64,000 nucleotides of DNA from UBA10646 sp046296295. GTDB taxonomy: Bacteria > Bacteroidota > Bacteroidia > Chitinophagales > Chitinophagaceae. The position numbers and the translations under genes are program-made. Of this stretch, positions 1 to 9,504 are shown piece after piece. Under the pieces are notes generated by a model. That model did no database searches and was not told the DNA's origin. It saw only the letters and a program-made list of their open reading frames with translations. The stretch lies in NCBI GenBank assembly GCA_046296295.1, contig JBKBLG010000001.1, forward strand, positions 62,001-126,000, read 5' to 3'. Each line of letters begins with the position of its first letter. Positions within the stretch are counted from its first letter, which is position 1.

Positions 1-120
1 ATTCAACAAATCAAAAACGGAAATGTGTTAGTTACAAGCGGACTAGAAGGCTTTAGCTATGTTGTAACCGCTGGTAATGCTTATTTAAAAGAAGGTGTTA
101 CCATTAAACCCATTCAGTAA
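1..120 (+). CDS. RND efflux periplasmic adaptor (C-terminal fragment)
   Basis: The first 39 codons are open and end in TAA at 118-120. The peptide contains GLEGFSYVVTAGNAYLKEG and ends VTIKPIQ, which resembles the last beta-barrel/membrane-proximal segment of HlyD/AcrA-type membrane fusion proteins (a Gly-Leu near a V-x-x-G turn, then 'L.eG..V.p'). It sits 20 bp upstream of an RND pump gene on the same strand, the usual adaptor-pump operon order. Most of the gene lies outside the window, so the assignment rests on the tail and the neighbour. Confidence 0.7.
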   Translation: MQQIKNGNVLVTSGLEGFSYVVTAGNAYLKEGVTIKPIQ

Positions 121-140
121 AACACCCCTAAAAAACGGTT

Positions 141-3100
141 ATGAAAATTTCTAATTATGCGGTAAAAAACTACCAATTTACCCTCATCATGTTTTTGATG
201 ATGGCGGTGTTGGGCGTTACTACCATTATGAATATGCCCCGCTCTGAAGATCCAGACATGCATGCACCACAATACCCTGTTATTGTAGTGTATCCGGGCA
301 CAAGTCCGAAAGACATGGAAGAGTTAGTGGTAGATAAAATTGAAAAAAGAATCTATGGATTAGAGAACATCAAACGTATTAAAACTAACATTTCCGATGG
401 TGTTGCCGTGCTAGATGTAGAGTATAAATATGGCAGTAATGTAGACGATAAATATCAAGAAATTGTAAGAGAAGTTAATGCACTACGTGGCGAGTTACCC
501 AAAGAAATCGTAAAACTTGAAGTACTAAAAGTAGACCCTAGCAACGTGAACATCTTGCAAATGAGTTTAGTATCTGAAAATGCTACTAAAGATCAAATGC
601 GTATTACTGCCAAACGCTTACAAGAAGCGTTAGAAAAAGTAACAACACTAAAAAATGTTACCATACATGGGTTACCCAAACCCATAGTTCGAGTAGACTT
701 ACAACTCGAAAAAATGGCACAAATGAATATTGCAGCCGATAGGGTAATGCAAGCCATTCAAAGTGAAATTGCTAATATACCTGGGGGTAGTATCATAGAA
801 AATAATAAGAGCTTTAACATTAAAACAAGCGGCAATTTTGAATCGGCTTCCGAAGTAGCCAATACTGTTGTATTCAGCTATCAAGGCCGCAATGTGCTAC
901 TAAAAGATGTTGCACATGTATATCACGATTATGAGGCCGATAAGCATGTAACCCGTTTAAATGGTTACAGATCAGTATTTGTAACTGCTGCTCAAAAATC
1001 GGGCGAAAACATAGCGGCTACACAAAAAGCCTATCAACCTATTATTGCCAACTTCAAGCAAACGCTGCCCAAAAACATCGATTTAATTGTACACTTCGAT
1101 CAAGCCGATAATGTAAGTGCTCGCTTGCAAGGTTTAGGTACAGATTTTATTATAGCCATTTTACTAGTTGCGATAACACTGTTACCACTCGGTTTCAGAG
1201 CAGCCACTGTTGTAATGATATCTATCCCTTTATCATTAGCTATTGGCGTAGTACTATTGAACTTGTTTGGTTATAATCTAAATCAATTAAGCATTGTAGG
1301 CTTAGTAGTTGCACTCGGTTTGTTGGTAGATGATAGCATCGTTGTAGTAGAAAACATAGAGCGTTGGCTTCGAGAGGGGCACTCTCGTATGGAGGCAACC
1401 TTAAAAGCTACACAACAAATTGGCATGGCCGTATTGGGTTGTACTGTTACGTTAGTAATTGCCTTTATGCCATTGGTGTTTTTACCTGAAGCCTCCGGCG
1501 ATTTTATTCGCAGCCTTCCAATGGCCGTAATTACATCAATACTAGCATCAATGTTAGTATCACTCACTATCGTACCATTTTTATCGAGCCGGCTATTAAA
1601 AGAACATGTTGGTCACCCCGATGGTAATATCTTTCTAAGAGCACTTAAAAAACTCATTTCTGGTAGTTACAGCCGCCTACTCGATAAGGCATTAGAAAAA
1701 CCGATTCTTACCGTAGTGATAGCAGGCGTAATTTTTATTGGCTCACTACAATTGTTTCCTGTCATCGGCTTTAGCTTATTTCCTGCATCTGAAAAGCCTC
1801 AATTTATTGTGAATGTGAAGGCGCCTTTACAGGCAAATATTAACTATACCGATTCCATCACACGAAATATTGAAGCCGCCTTACGGCAAATACCTGAAGT
1901 ACAATACACTGCTGCCAATGTTGGAAAAGGCAATCCTCGTATTTATTATAACGTTATTCAAGAGAACGAAAAAACTGATTACGCACAATTATTTGTACAA
2001 CTAAAGCCAGATACCAAACCTACACGCAAACTAGAAATTATTGAGCAACTGCGCCAACGTTGGACGCCTTACCCAGGTGCTAAAGTAGAGGTTAAAAACT
2101 TTGAGCAAGGGCCGCCGGTAGTAGCACCGGTAGAAGTTCGCTTGTTTGGCGAAAATCTCGATACACTTCGCAGCATTGCAAGTAAAGTAGAAGGTTTGTT
2201 AGAACAAACACCGGGTACTATATACACCAACAATCCGGTTAAAAATTTGAAGTCCGATATTAAAGTAGATATAAATAAAGAAAAAGCAAGCATGTTGGGC
2301 ATTCCAACAGTTGCCATTGATAGAACAGTAAGGATGGCTGTTGCGGGTTTAGAACTTGGTTCTTTTACCGATAAAGAAGGCGAGGAGTATGTGATACAAA
2401 TTACCAAGCCAAGGCCTATGTACCCCAACCTAAAAGTGTTTGATAACTTATATGTTGATAATGTTGCAGGACAAGCTATTCCTTTAGCACAAGTGGCAAC
2501 ACTACGTTTTCAAACATCGCCACTTAGTATCAATCACTTGAATAAAAACAGAACTGTTTCTATTAGTGCAAGCGTTCAAAAAGGCTTTCTTAATAACGAT
2601 GTAATTAAAGCTGTAGAATCTAAAATGGCAGCACTCCATTTACCGCAAGGTTACAGTTATGAAATGGGCGGCGAAGTTGAAAGTAGAAAAGAATCTTTTG
2701 GTGGTTTTGGCACCATCATTATTGTTACAGTATTCTTTTTTATTGCGGTATTGGTGTTAGAGTTTAAAACATTCAAGAGTACGTTAATTGTATTGTCTGT
2801 AATTCCTTTAGGTATTGTTGGCGCTGTATTAGCGCTACTGCTCACAGGTAACTCACTTTCATTTGTGGCTACTATTGGTATGATTGCACTAGCAGGCATT
2901 GAAGTAAAGAATACCATTTTGCTGGTAGACTTTACGAACCAACTTAGAGAAGAGGGCATGTCGCTAAACGATGCTATTAGGGAAGCTGGCGAAGTGCGTT
3001 TCTTGCCCATTATTCTTACATCGTTAACTGCAATTGGTGGCTTATTACCTATTGCTATTTCTACCAATCCGTTAATATCGCCGCTTGCAATTGTTATGAT

Positions 3101-3209
3101 CGGCGGACTCATTAGTTCTACGCTATTATCTCGAATTGTAACGCCTGTTGTATATAAATTAATACCTCCGAAAATTGAACCTAAACCAAAAGAAAACAAT
3201 GAAGCATAG
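141..3209 (+). CDS. RND family inner-membrane efflux pump (AcrB/HAE type)
   Basis: A 1022-residue proton-driven pump, the normal length for the family. It should form a trimer in the inner membrane and work with the adaptor upstream and a TolC-like channel. Visible parts are a first membrane helix at about residues 13-30, porter domain 1, a helix bundle at about 335-490, TM7 at about 528-550, porter domain 2, and a last bundle at about 855-1010. The proton-relay acid pair is D397-D398 in GLLVDDSIVVVEN, the form seen in hydrophobic/amphiphilic efflux pumps rather than heavy-metal pumps. The next start codon overlaps its 3' end. The substrate cannot be told from sequence. Confidence 0.93.
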   Translation: MKISNYAVKNYQFTLIMFLMMAVLGVTTIMNMPRSEDPDMHAPQYPVIVVYPGTSPKDMEELVVDKIEKRIYGLENIKRIKTNISDGVAVLDVEYKYGSNVDDKYQEIVREVNALRGELPKEIVKLEVLKVDPSNVNILQMSLVSENATKDQMRITAKRLQEALEKVTTLKNVTIHGLPKPIVRVDLQLEKMAQMNIAADRVMQAIQSEIANIPGGSIIENNKSFNIKTSGNFESASEVANTVVFSYQGRNVLLKDVAHVYHDYEADKHVTRLNGYRSVFVTAAQKSGENIAATQKAYQPIIANFKQTLPKNIDLIVHFDQADNVSARLQGLGTDFIIAILLVAITLLPLGFRAATVVMISIPLSLAIGVVLLNLFGYNLNQLSIVGLVVALGLLVDDSIVVVENIERWLREGHSRMEATLKATQQIGMAVLGCTVTLVIAFMPLVFLPEASGDFIRSLPMAVITSILASMLVSLTIVPFLSSRLLKEHVGHPDGNIFLRALKKLISGSYSRLLDKALEKPILTVVIAGVIFIGSLQLFPVIGFSLFPASEKPQFIVNVKAPLQANINYTDSITRNIEAALRQIPEVQYTAANVGKGNPRIYYNVIQENEKTDYAQLFVQLKPDTKPTRKLEIIEQLRQRWTPYPGAKVEVKNFEQGPPVVAPVEVRLFGENLDTLRSIASKVEGLLEQTPGTIYTNNPVKNLKSDIKVDINKEKASMLGIPTVAIDRTVRMAVAGLELGSFTDKEGEEYVIQITKPRPMYPNLKVFDNLYVDNVAGQAIPLAQVATLRFQTSPLSINHLNKNRTVSISASVQKGFLNNDVIKAVESKMAALHLPQGYSYEMGGEVESRKESFGGFGTIIIVTVFFFIAVLVLEFKTFKSTLIVLSVIPLGIVGAVLALLLTGNSLSFVATIGMIALAGIEVKNTILLVDFTNQLREEGMSLNDAIREAGEVRFLPIILTSLTAIGGLLPIAISTNPLISPLAIVMIGGLISSTLLSRIVTPVVYKLIPPKIEPKPKENNEA

Positions 3210-3615
3210 TCTTTTTTTAATCGCATCGCTTTTCGTTACCGTACTTACGTATGCTCAAAATGGCATTATTGGTAAGTGGTGGAGCCCTGATAAAGATGGA
3301 CAAATTGAAATTTATGTATCAAATGGTAAGTACTACGGTAAAATCATTTGGGGCAAAACGCCTAGTAACGATACCAAAAACCCAAACCCTGCCTTACGTA
3401 ATAAGCCACTGATAGGTAGTAACATATTCAATGATTTCGTTTGGGATAAAAACAGCAATCAATGGATTGATGGTACTATTTACGACCCAAACAATGGTAA
3501 AACCTACGATGCCAAAATTTGGCTATCGAAAGATGGTAATACCATGCATGTAAGAGGTTTTATTGGTATATCACTGCTTGGCAGAACTGAAAAATTTGAA
3601 CGTATTCGCAGTTAG
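3199..3615 (+). CDS. DUF2147 family secreted protein
   Basis: 138 residues starting at ATG 3199, which overlaps the pump stop by 11 bp and implies translational coupling. This start gives a clean signal peptide (MKHSLFLIASLFVTVLTYAQ). An in-frame ATG 24 bp upstream would put charged residues ahead of it. The mature part has the DUF2147 pattern: IGKWWSPDKDGQIEIY near the N-terminus, then a YYGKIIWGK motif, a central 'IYDPNNGKTYDAKIWL' block, and a C-terminal 'LRGFIG.SLLGRTEKFER'-like end. The family is periplasmic and of unknown function. Here it may simply be co-transcribed with the efflux genes. Confidence 0.85.
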   Translation: MKHSLFLIASLFVTVLTYAQNGIIGKWWSPDKDGQIEIYVSNGKYYGKIIWGKTPSNDTKNPNPALRNKPLIGSNIFNDFVWDKNSNQWIDGTIYDPNNGKTYDAKIWLSKDGNTMHVRGFIGISLLGRTEKFERIRS

Positions 3616-3641
3616 TGATACACCCCCCCCACCAAGCGAAG

Positions 3642-3670
3642 CGCCAACCCAAAAGGGTTGGCGTCTTCTA
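3642..3670. terminator. rho-independent terminator
   Basis: A perfect 9-bp stem, CGCCAACCC (3642-3650) and GGGTTGGCG (3655-3663), closes an AAAA loop and is followed by a T-rich stretch. It lies between the convergent DUF2147 gene and the glycosidase gene and can serve the + strand transcript. A run of eight C residues at 3623-3630 lies just upstream. Confidence 0.85.
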
Positions 3671-3698
3671 TTTTCAAAATATTTTAAAGCATATTCAG

Positions 3699-4700
3699 TT
3701 ACCAACTACCTTGTATCATAAATACTGCAGGTACTGGGCGCTGCCCTTCTTTATCGCTTACCTTAATGGTTGGCTTGCCATTTACCAACATGCAAGTGCT
3801 ACCGCCACCGTCTAAATTCATGGCTTCTTTGCAACCTAGCTGTATCATAATATTGGCGAGCTGTTGCAAATCGGCACCTTCGGCAACACCTGCATTGCGG
3901 CCTTCTACCACTACAATAATTAACTTATTATCATAAGTATATCCTATAGCAGTACGAGGATGTTTGTCGTACAAAGCCTTGCCTGCAAAAGCCATTTCTT
4001 CATTATTGGTGATGAGTGGGCGGCCATGTTGCACTAATACAGGACCACCTCCAATAATAGTTTCCATTTTTTTCCAACGCTTATCGGCTGGGATGGTGTA
4101 ATCGTTAATGCGTGCTGCATTTTTATTGTGCCAATAATTCACTTGAGTGTACCAGCGTTTATCTTTCAAAGCATCTAAAGGCTGTTGCATGGCTACTACA
4201 TAAGGGTAGCTTGTATCGGTGTAAGTCCATGCAATATCTGGTTTTCTTTTTGCCGTAAGGCCAAAAGCGGCTTTGGCAGGGTGTAAGAAGTAGCCACTAT
4301 CTTGTTGCTTACCTTGATAAGCATGGTGGTTCCATGCCAACATTTTGCCATCACGCATTACTACGTTGAGGTTATTGAAAGTCTTCATATTAAAGAAAGT
4401 AGCATTCACAATCACAAATGCCTTGCGGTGTGGTTGGTTGTACTTTGCAAAAAAAGCATCGGGTGTTAAACCTCTGCGGTAGCTGGTATCTACTGTAAAA
4501 GTGAGTGCCTTATCTTTTAAGTCGGCAATGATGTAGTAAGCATGATTGGGCTTACCATCGAGTGGTGTTACTGTTTCATACACATGTATGCTTTTAGGCA
4601 ATGGCGCAAATGCAGTATCTGCTAGCTTCCATTCAAGTTGATATTGTGCTTTAGCCAATACACTACAACCTAACAATATCAATGTATACCAACCTTTCAT
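3699..4700 (-). CDS. secreted phosphodiester glycosidase (NAGPA) family protein
   Basis: 333 residues with an N-terminal signal peptide (MKGWYTLILLGCSVLAKAQ). The C-terminal half carries the NAGPA-domain pattern: IIGGGPVLVQ, then HPRTAIGYT, a 'VVVEGRNAG..EGADLQQLANIM..LGC' helix, and NLDGGGSTCM. This family includes the enzyme that uncovers mannose-6-phosphate and bacterial exopolysaccharide-related homologues. The true substrate here is unknown. The gene is convergent with the DUF2147 gene and divergent from miaA, so it is probably monocistronic. It contains one copy of the window-wide repeat at 4247-4260, read as LTAK. Confidence 0.85.
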   Translation of the reverse strand: MKGWYTLILLGCSVLAKAQYQLEWKLADTAFAPLPKSIHVYETVTPLDGKPNHAYYIIADLKDKALTFTVDTSYRRGLTPDAFFAKYNQPHRKAFVIVNATFFNMKTFNNLNVVMRDGKMLAWNHHAYQGKQQDSGYFLHPAKAAFGLTAKRKPDIAWTYTDTSYPYVVAMQQPLDALKDKRWYTQVNYWHNKNAARINDYTIPADKRWKKMETIIGGGPVLVQHGRPLITNNEEMAFAGKALYDKHPRTAIGYTYDNKLIIVVVEGRNAGVAEGADLQQLANIMIQLGCKEAMNLDGGGSTCMLVNGKPTIKVSDKEGQRPVPAVFMIQGSW

Positions 4701-4789
4701 TTGTTATTTGTTTTTGAGGTGGTGCAAAATACAATGAAAGCAATTTGCATGCAGCTATATCGTGGCAATTAGTTTATTTGCAGTTGTTC

Positions 4790-5707
4790 ATGCGGCATAC
4801 ACCTATCATATTCATCATTGCAGGCCCTACGGCTGTTGGCAAAACAGCAATGGCTATTAAGGTAGCACAACACTTTGGTTGTAATATCATTAGTGCCGAT
4901 AGCCGACAGTGCTACCGCGAAATGAATATTGGCGTAGCACGTCCATCGTTAGCTGAATTAGCGGCTGTTCAGCATTACTTTATTGCATCGCATAGTATTC
5001 ACGAAGAGGTAAATGCTGCTGTGTTTGAAGCCTATGCTTTGCAAATAGCAAGCGAACAATTTTCAAAAAATCCTTTTTTAGTAATGGTAGGCGGAACGGG
5101 TTTATACATCAAAGCATTTATGCAAGGTTTAGATTCAATTCCGGCTATTCCTGAAAGCATAAGAAATACCATTAGTACTACTTACGTAAAAGAAGGGCTT
5201 TCTTGGTTACAACAACAAGTACAACAACAATCGCCTGAAGCTTGGCAACAGATTGACCAACAAAATCCGCAGCGTTTGATGCGAGCACTTGAAGTGCAAA
5301 TACATACGGGTAAAAGTATTGTAGCATGGCAGCAAGGTGCACAAGTACAACGGCCGTTTCGCATGGTTCCCATAGTACTCGAAATGGATAGGGCAGCGTT
5401 GTACGAACGCATCAACCAACGTGTACTTCAAATGATTGATGGTGGCTTATTAGAAGAGGTAACGGCATTACATCCTTTTGCTCATTTAAATGCGTTACAA
5501 ACGGTTGGTTATAGCGAGTTATTTAGTTATTTGAATGGAAATATCAATTTACCGCAAGGTATAGCTCAAATTCAGGCGCATACAAGGCAATATGCCAAGC
5601 GACAAATTACTTGGTTTAAACACCAATGGCAGGCAGCCCGTTTTAATGCGGTTGATGTATCGGGAGTTATTCACTACTGCGAGCAATGCTCAAAGTTGAA
5701 ACATTAA
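4790..5707 (+). CDS. miaA: tRNA dimethylallyltransferase
   Basis: Transfers a dimethylallyl group to A37 of tRNAs reading UNN codons. I start it at ATG 4790 (305 residues), because the P-loop IAGPTAVGKTAMA then falls at the very N-terminus as usual. The longer reading frame from 4745 adds 15 residues that lack family features. Other hallmarks are ISADSRQCYREMNIG, the VGGTGLYIKAFMQGLD block and a late QTVGYSELF segment followed by RQYAKRQITWFKHQ. The upstream neighbour is divergent. It carries one copy of the iterated 14-bp word at 5546-5559, encoding NLPQG. Confidence 0.96.
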   Translation: MRHTPIIFIIAGPTAVGKTAMAIKVAQHFGCNIISADSRQCYREMNIGVARPSLAELAAVQHYFIASHSIHEEVNAAVFEAYALQIASEQFSKNPFLVMVGGTGLYIKAFMQGLDSIPAIPESIRNTISTTYVKEGLSWLQQQVQQQSPEAWQQIDQQNPQRLMRALEVQIHTGKSIVAWQQGAQVQRPFRMVPIVLEMDRAALYERINQRVLQMIDGGLLEEVTALHPFAHLNALQTVGYSELFSYLNGNINLPQGIAQIQAHTRQYAKRQITWFKHQWQAARFNAVDVSGVIHYCEQCSKLKH

Positions 5708-5832
5708 TTTTTTTCCGATTTCCACTTGCCAAACTAACAACCATTCATCAAGTTTACAGCTTATTGGCATAATGTTTTATTGCTAATTACCGAAATACTC
5801 AGATATTACGCCACACTAAACACAATTTATTT

Positions 5833-7155
5833 ATGCAATTGAAAAGGCTTTTTGTAGCTGCAGCTTTGCTGGCTTCTGGCGCAGTAATAGCGCAAGAGCG
5901 AAAAGTAGCTTTTGAACGCTACACGCTACCAAACGGTCTCACCGTAATTTTACACCAAGATAGAACAGCCCCGGTAGTGGCCGTTACGGCACTTTACCAC
6001 GTAGGTAGTAAAGATGAAGATAGTAGCCGCACAGGCTTTGCTCACTTTTTTGAGCATTTGTTGTTTGAAGGTTCTGAAAACATTAAACGTGGCGAATTTG
6101 ATAAGTACGTAACCAATGCCGGTGGTGCTCTGAACGCTAACACCAGCCAAGACCGCACTTTTTACTACGAATTACTACCAAGCAACCAGTTAGAACTAGG
6201 TCTTTGGTTAGAAAGCGAACGTATGATGCACGCTAAAATTGAAGATATTGGCGTGAGTACACAACGTGAAGTAGTAAAAGAAGAAAAGCGTCAGCGTATA
6301 GATAACCAACCTTACGGGTCTATTATTACCGAAATTTTAAAGCGTGCCTTTCGGCAAAATAGCTATCGCTGGGCTCCTATCGGTAGTATGGATCATTTGA
6401 ACCAAGCACAATTGAGCGAATTCATCGCCTTTTATAAGAAGTACTATGTACCCAACAACTGCGTACTCAGTATTGCCGGCGATTTTGATGTTGCCAAAAC
6501 CAAAGAACTTATAGCAGCTTACTTTGGTGAGATCCCTAAAGGTGGTAACATTCCTCGACCTGATATGACAGAGCCACCCTTAGGTGCCGAAGTACGCGAT
6601 GTTATTGAAGATAATATTCAATTGCCGGCAGTAATTCAAGCCTACCGTGCACCTGCACAAGGTAGCGACGAGTATTATGCTTTCAATGTACTCAGCGAAA
6701 TTTTAAGTGGTGGCGCTAGCAGCCGTATGAATCGTGTAATGGTAGATGAAAAGCAAATAGCCCTTGCGGCCTTATCGGCACCTTTCTTTAATGAAAGTGC
6801 AGGTTTATTTATTACTTACGCTATTGCTAATGGTGGAACACAGCCCGAAACAATGGAAGTAGTGATTGATAGCTTGGTTGAAGATGTAAAAAATAACCTG
6901 GTAAGCGAAAGAGAGTTTCAGAAAGTACGTACTTCTATTGAAACCGACTTTGTAACCCGCAACAGTAGCATGGCTGGTATTGCCGAAAGCCTTGCCAACT
7001 ATCAGGTGTATTTTGGTGATGCTAACCTCATTAACACTGAAATTGAGCGTTACCGCAAAGTAACCCGTGAAGATGTAATGGCAGTTGCTAAAAAGTACCT
7101 TAATAAAAACAACCGAGTAGTGTTGTATTATGTACCTAAAGGCAAAAAAGGGTAG
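5833..7155 (+). CDS. M16 family zinc metalloprotease (catalytic member)
   Basis: 440 residues with a signal peptide ending near residue 20 (SGAVIAQ). The inverted zinc motif HxxEH is intact as HFFEH at residues 71-75, inside the usual TGFAHFFEHLLFEGS context, with the downstream REVVKEEK helix that supplies the third zinc ligand. The second half has the M16 C-terminal domain signature with LSGGASSRMNR. It acts in the periplasm, probably on peptides. The next gene, 67 bp downstream, is an M16 paralogue without the zinc motif, so the two probably form an active/inactive heterodimer like other bacterial M16B pairs. Confidence 0.93.
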   Translation: MQLKRLFVAAALLASGAVIAQERKVAFERYTLPNGLTVILHQDRTAPVVAVTALYHVGSKDEDSSRTGFAHFFEHLLFEGSENIKRGEFDKYVTNAGGALNANTSQDRTFYYELLPSNQLELGLWLESERMMHAKIEDIGVSTQREVVKEEKRQRIDNQPYGSIITEILKRAFRQNSYRWAPIGSMDHLNQAQLSEFIAFYKKYYVPNNCVLSIAGDFDVAKTKELIAAYFGEIPKGGNIPRPDMTEPPLGAEVRDVIEDNIQLPAVIQAYRAPAQGSDEYYAFNVLSEILSGGASSRMNRVMVDEKQIALAALSAPFFNESAGLFITYAIANGGTQPETMEVVIDSLVEDVKNNLVSEREFQKVRTSIETDFVTRNSSMAGIAESLANYQVYFGDANLINTEIERYRKVTREDVMAVAKKYLNKNNRVVLYYVPKGKKG

Positions 7156-7160
7156 TAGTC

Positions 7161-7192
7161 ACTTACGTAAATGATCTTCATTTACCGTAAGG
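7161..7192. repeat. inverted pair of the iterated words (short + long form)
   Basis: ACTTACGTAAATG (7161-7173) is followed six bases later by CATTTACCGTAAGG (7179-7192), its near reverse complement. The pair could form a short hairpin around TCTTC. It lies in the 67-bp gap between the two M16 protease genes, where no strong T-run terminator is visible. Confidence 0.85.
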
Positions 7193-7222
7193 TTATTTGA
7201 ATTCAAACTTTACACTGATAAC

Positions 7223-9283
7223 ATGAAACATATATTAATCGCATTGGCTTTTGCTGCACCTTTTGTAGTAACAGCTCAAAATATAGATCGCAGCAAGGCA
7301 CCTAAGCCAGGTCCTGCTCCAAAAATTTCTATTCAACAGCCGGTTACTTTTGTATTACCGAATGGTCTCAAAGTATTTGTGGTTCAAAACAGTAAGTTAC
7401 CACGTGTTAGTGCTACACTTACATTAGATATTGAGCCAATTATAGAAGGCAACAAAACTGGTTATACCCAGATGGCCGGAAGCCTGATGCGTAGAGGGGC
7501 CGCCGGAAAAAACAAAGCACAGCTCGATGAAGCCATCGACTTTTTAGGCGGTAGTGTTGGAACAAGTGCTACTAGCGCTAGTGCTAGCGGCTTAAGTACC
7601 AACTTCGATAAAATTTTCGATATAATGGCGCAAGTGGTTTTAAAACCAACTTTCGATGCTGCCGAATTAGAAAAAATTCGCAAGCAAGCACTAAGTGGTT
7701 TAGAAGCCAGTAAAGACGAGCCTGAAACCATTGCTAACAATGTAGTTAATCGCCTGATGTATGGCGAAAATCATCCTTACGGCGATATTGAAACCGAAGC
7801 TACTTTAAAAGCTGTTACCATAGCCGACATTAAGAAGTTTTACAACACTTATTGGAAGCCGAATGTTGCCTATCTTGTTTTTGTTGGCGACATTACACCT
7901 GCTAAAGCAAAAGCACTCGCAGAAAAGCATTTTGGTAACTGGGCTAAAGGCGTAGTACCAAAGCCTGTATACAAAGCCCCTGTTACACCTACTAAAACCA
8001 TAGTTGCCATTGTAGATCGGCCAAGTGCTGTACAAAGTTTAATTACCATTGCTGCTCCCGTTCAATTAAAGCCTGGTGCAGCCGATGAAATTCCATCTAC
8101 CGTTATGAACAATATTTTAGGTGGTGGTTTCAGTGGTCGCTTATTTGCCAACTTACGTGAAAAATATGCTTTCACATACGGCGCTTACAGCAACTTAAGT
8201 TCAGATAAGCTGATTGGTAACTTTCAAGCAAATGCAAGTGTTCGCAACGAAAAAACAGATAGTGCTATCGGCCAATTTTTATACGAGTTCAACCGAATTC
8301 GTAACGAAGCAATACCAGCAGATGAAGTTGATCGTATGAAAAATTACCTCAGTGGTAGCTTTGCTCGTTCTTTAGAACAGCCTGGTACTATTGCTAGCTT
8401 TGCGCTAAATGTGGCTCGTTACGGCTTACCAAAAGATTACTATCAGAACTATTTAACCAAACTTGCTGCAGTGAATCCGGCTACGGTACAAGCTATGGCG
8501 AAGAAATATGTAGTACCTGGTCAGAAGTACATTGTAATTGTAGGTAAGGCTAAAGAAATTGCTGAAGGACTAGAAAAATATGGTGAAGTAAAATACTTCG
8601 ATATGTATGGACGCCCAACGGCTGCTCCCAAAAAGCAATCTATACCAGACGGTTTAACGGGTAAGGCTGTGATAGAAAAATTTATTGAAGTATCAGGTGC
8701 TAAAAATGGCATTAGCGGTATTACCGATATTGACATGAAAGGTACCGCTACAGTACAGGGACAAGCTTTGCAATTAAACACTCGTTATATTACCGGGAAA
8801 GCATATAGTAATACCTTATCATTTGGTGCCATGAAATTGTTCGAGCAAGTATATGCCGATGGTAAGTACACGCAAAAGCAACAAGGACAAGAAATACCTG
8901 GCGAAGCCGATGACATAGAATCTGCACAAGCAGAAACAGCTATTATTACCGAAATATTCTACTTAGCCAACGATGCTACTTTTAACTTAACCGGTATCGA
9001 AAAAGTTGAAGGCAAAGATGCTTATGTAGTAGAAGTTAAAACAAAAGCAGGCAGAGAAGTAACTTTCTATTACGATGTTGCTACTGGCCTTAAAGTGAAG
9101 CAATCAGAAGTATCTGAATCACCGCAAGGCAGTGTAGAAGTAAGTACCTTATACACCGAATACAAAACCTTCAACGGTATTCAAATACCAGTAAAAGGTA
9201 TTATGGATCAAGGCGTGAAAATTGAATTCAACTATACAGAAGTAAAAGTAAATGTTGGATTAAAAGCTGAAGATTTCAAATAG
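7223..9283 (+). CDS. M16 family protein lacking the zinc site, with C-terminal lipoprotein-carrier-like domain
   Basis: 686 residues, signal peptide ending at about residue 19 (FVVTAQ). The first ~450 residues have the M16 fold pattern (FVLPNGLKVFVV near 43-54, FSGRLFANLREKYAFTYGAYS later). Where a catalytic member has HxxEH, it reads TGYTQMAGSLMRRG (79-92), so it cannot bind zinc in the usual way. The last ~220 residues (from about 465) form an extra domain with repeated beta-strand segments and a 'GKDAYVVEVKTKAG..VTFYYD..TGLKVKQ' pattern that resembles LolA-fold domains. It is probably the non-catalytic partner of the preceding protease. Confidence 0.87.
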   Translation: MKHILIALAFAAPFVVTAQNIDRSKAPKPGPAPKISIQQPVTFVLPNGLKVFVVQNSKLPRVSATLTLDIEPIIEGNKTGYTQMAGSLMRRGAAGKNKAQLDEAIDFLGGSVGTSATSASASGLSTNFDKIFDIMAQVVLKPTFDAAELEKIRKQALSGLEASKDEPETIANNVVNRLMYGENHPYGDIETEATLKAVTIADIKKFYNTYWKPNVAYLVFVGDITPAKAKALAEKHFGNWAKGVVPKPVYKAPVTPTKTIVAIVDRPSAVQSLITIAAPVQLKPGAADEIPSTVMNNILGGGFSGRLFANLREKYAFTYGAYSNLSSDKLIGNFQANASVRNEKTDSAIGQFLYEFNRIRNEAIPADEVDRMKNYLSGSFARSLEQPGTIASFALNVARYGLPKDYYQNYLTKLAAVNPATVQAMAKKYVVPGQKYIVIVGKAKEIAEGLEKYGEVKYFDMYGRPTAAPKKQSIPDGLTGKAVIEKFIEVSGAKNGISGITDIDMKGTATVQGQALQLNTRYITGKAYSNTLSFGAMKLFEQVYADGKYTQKQQGQEIPGEADDIESAQAETAIITEIFYLANDATFNLTGIEKVEGKDAYVVEVKTKAGREVTFYYDVATGLKVKQSEVSESPQGSVEVSTLYTEYKTFNGIQIPVKGIMDQGVKIEFNYTEVKVNVGLKAEDFK

Positions 9284-9317
9284 CCATTCAACAAATTATT
9301 TGTAAGCAATATTTTGT

Positions 9318-9345
9318 AAAGGTCAACCGAAAGGTTGGCCTTTTT
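9318..9345 (+). terminator. rho-independent terminator
   Basis: AAAGGTCAACC / GGTTGGCCTTT with a GAAA loop (stem arms 9318-9328 and 9333-9343, one G-T wobble), followed by TTTTT. It ends the M16 protease operon. Confidence 0.85.
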
Positions 9346-9504
9346 CGGATATTTGATTGTCTTTGCAGGTATCCTGCCGATAAAATCACTTAGTTACCTT
9401 TAAATACACTAGAAAAACGCAAAAAAACTTAACTTATGGTATCAAATTCTAGACTATGAATCTAGGCTTTTGAATACATTCTTACCTTCTAAAAACTAAC
9501 AGCA

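Noticed and set aside
3621..3630. Eight-C run before the DUF2147 terminator as a phase-variable tract
   Set aside because: It lies just after the stop codon, outside any coding frame or promoter, so length change would have no obvious on/off effect.
6762..6773. CCTTGCGGCCTT in the first M16 gene as a copy of the word
   Set aside because: Only nine bases match. The rest diverges, so it is likely chance. The same applies to CCTTGCGGT at 4431.
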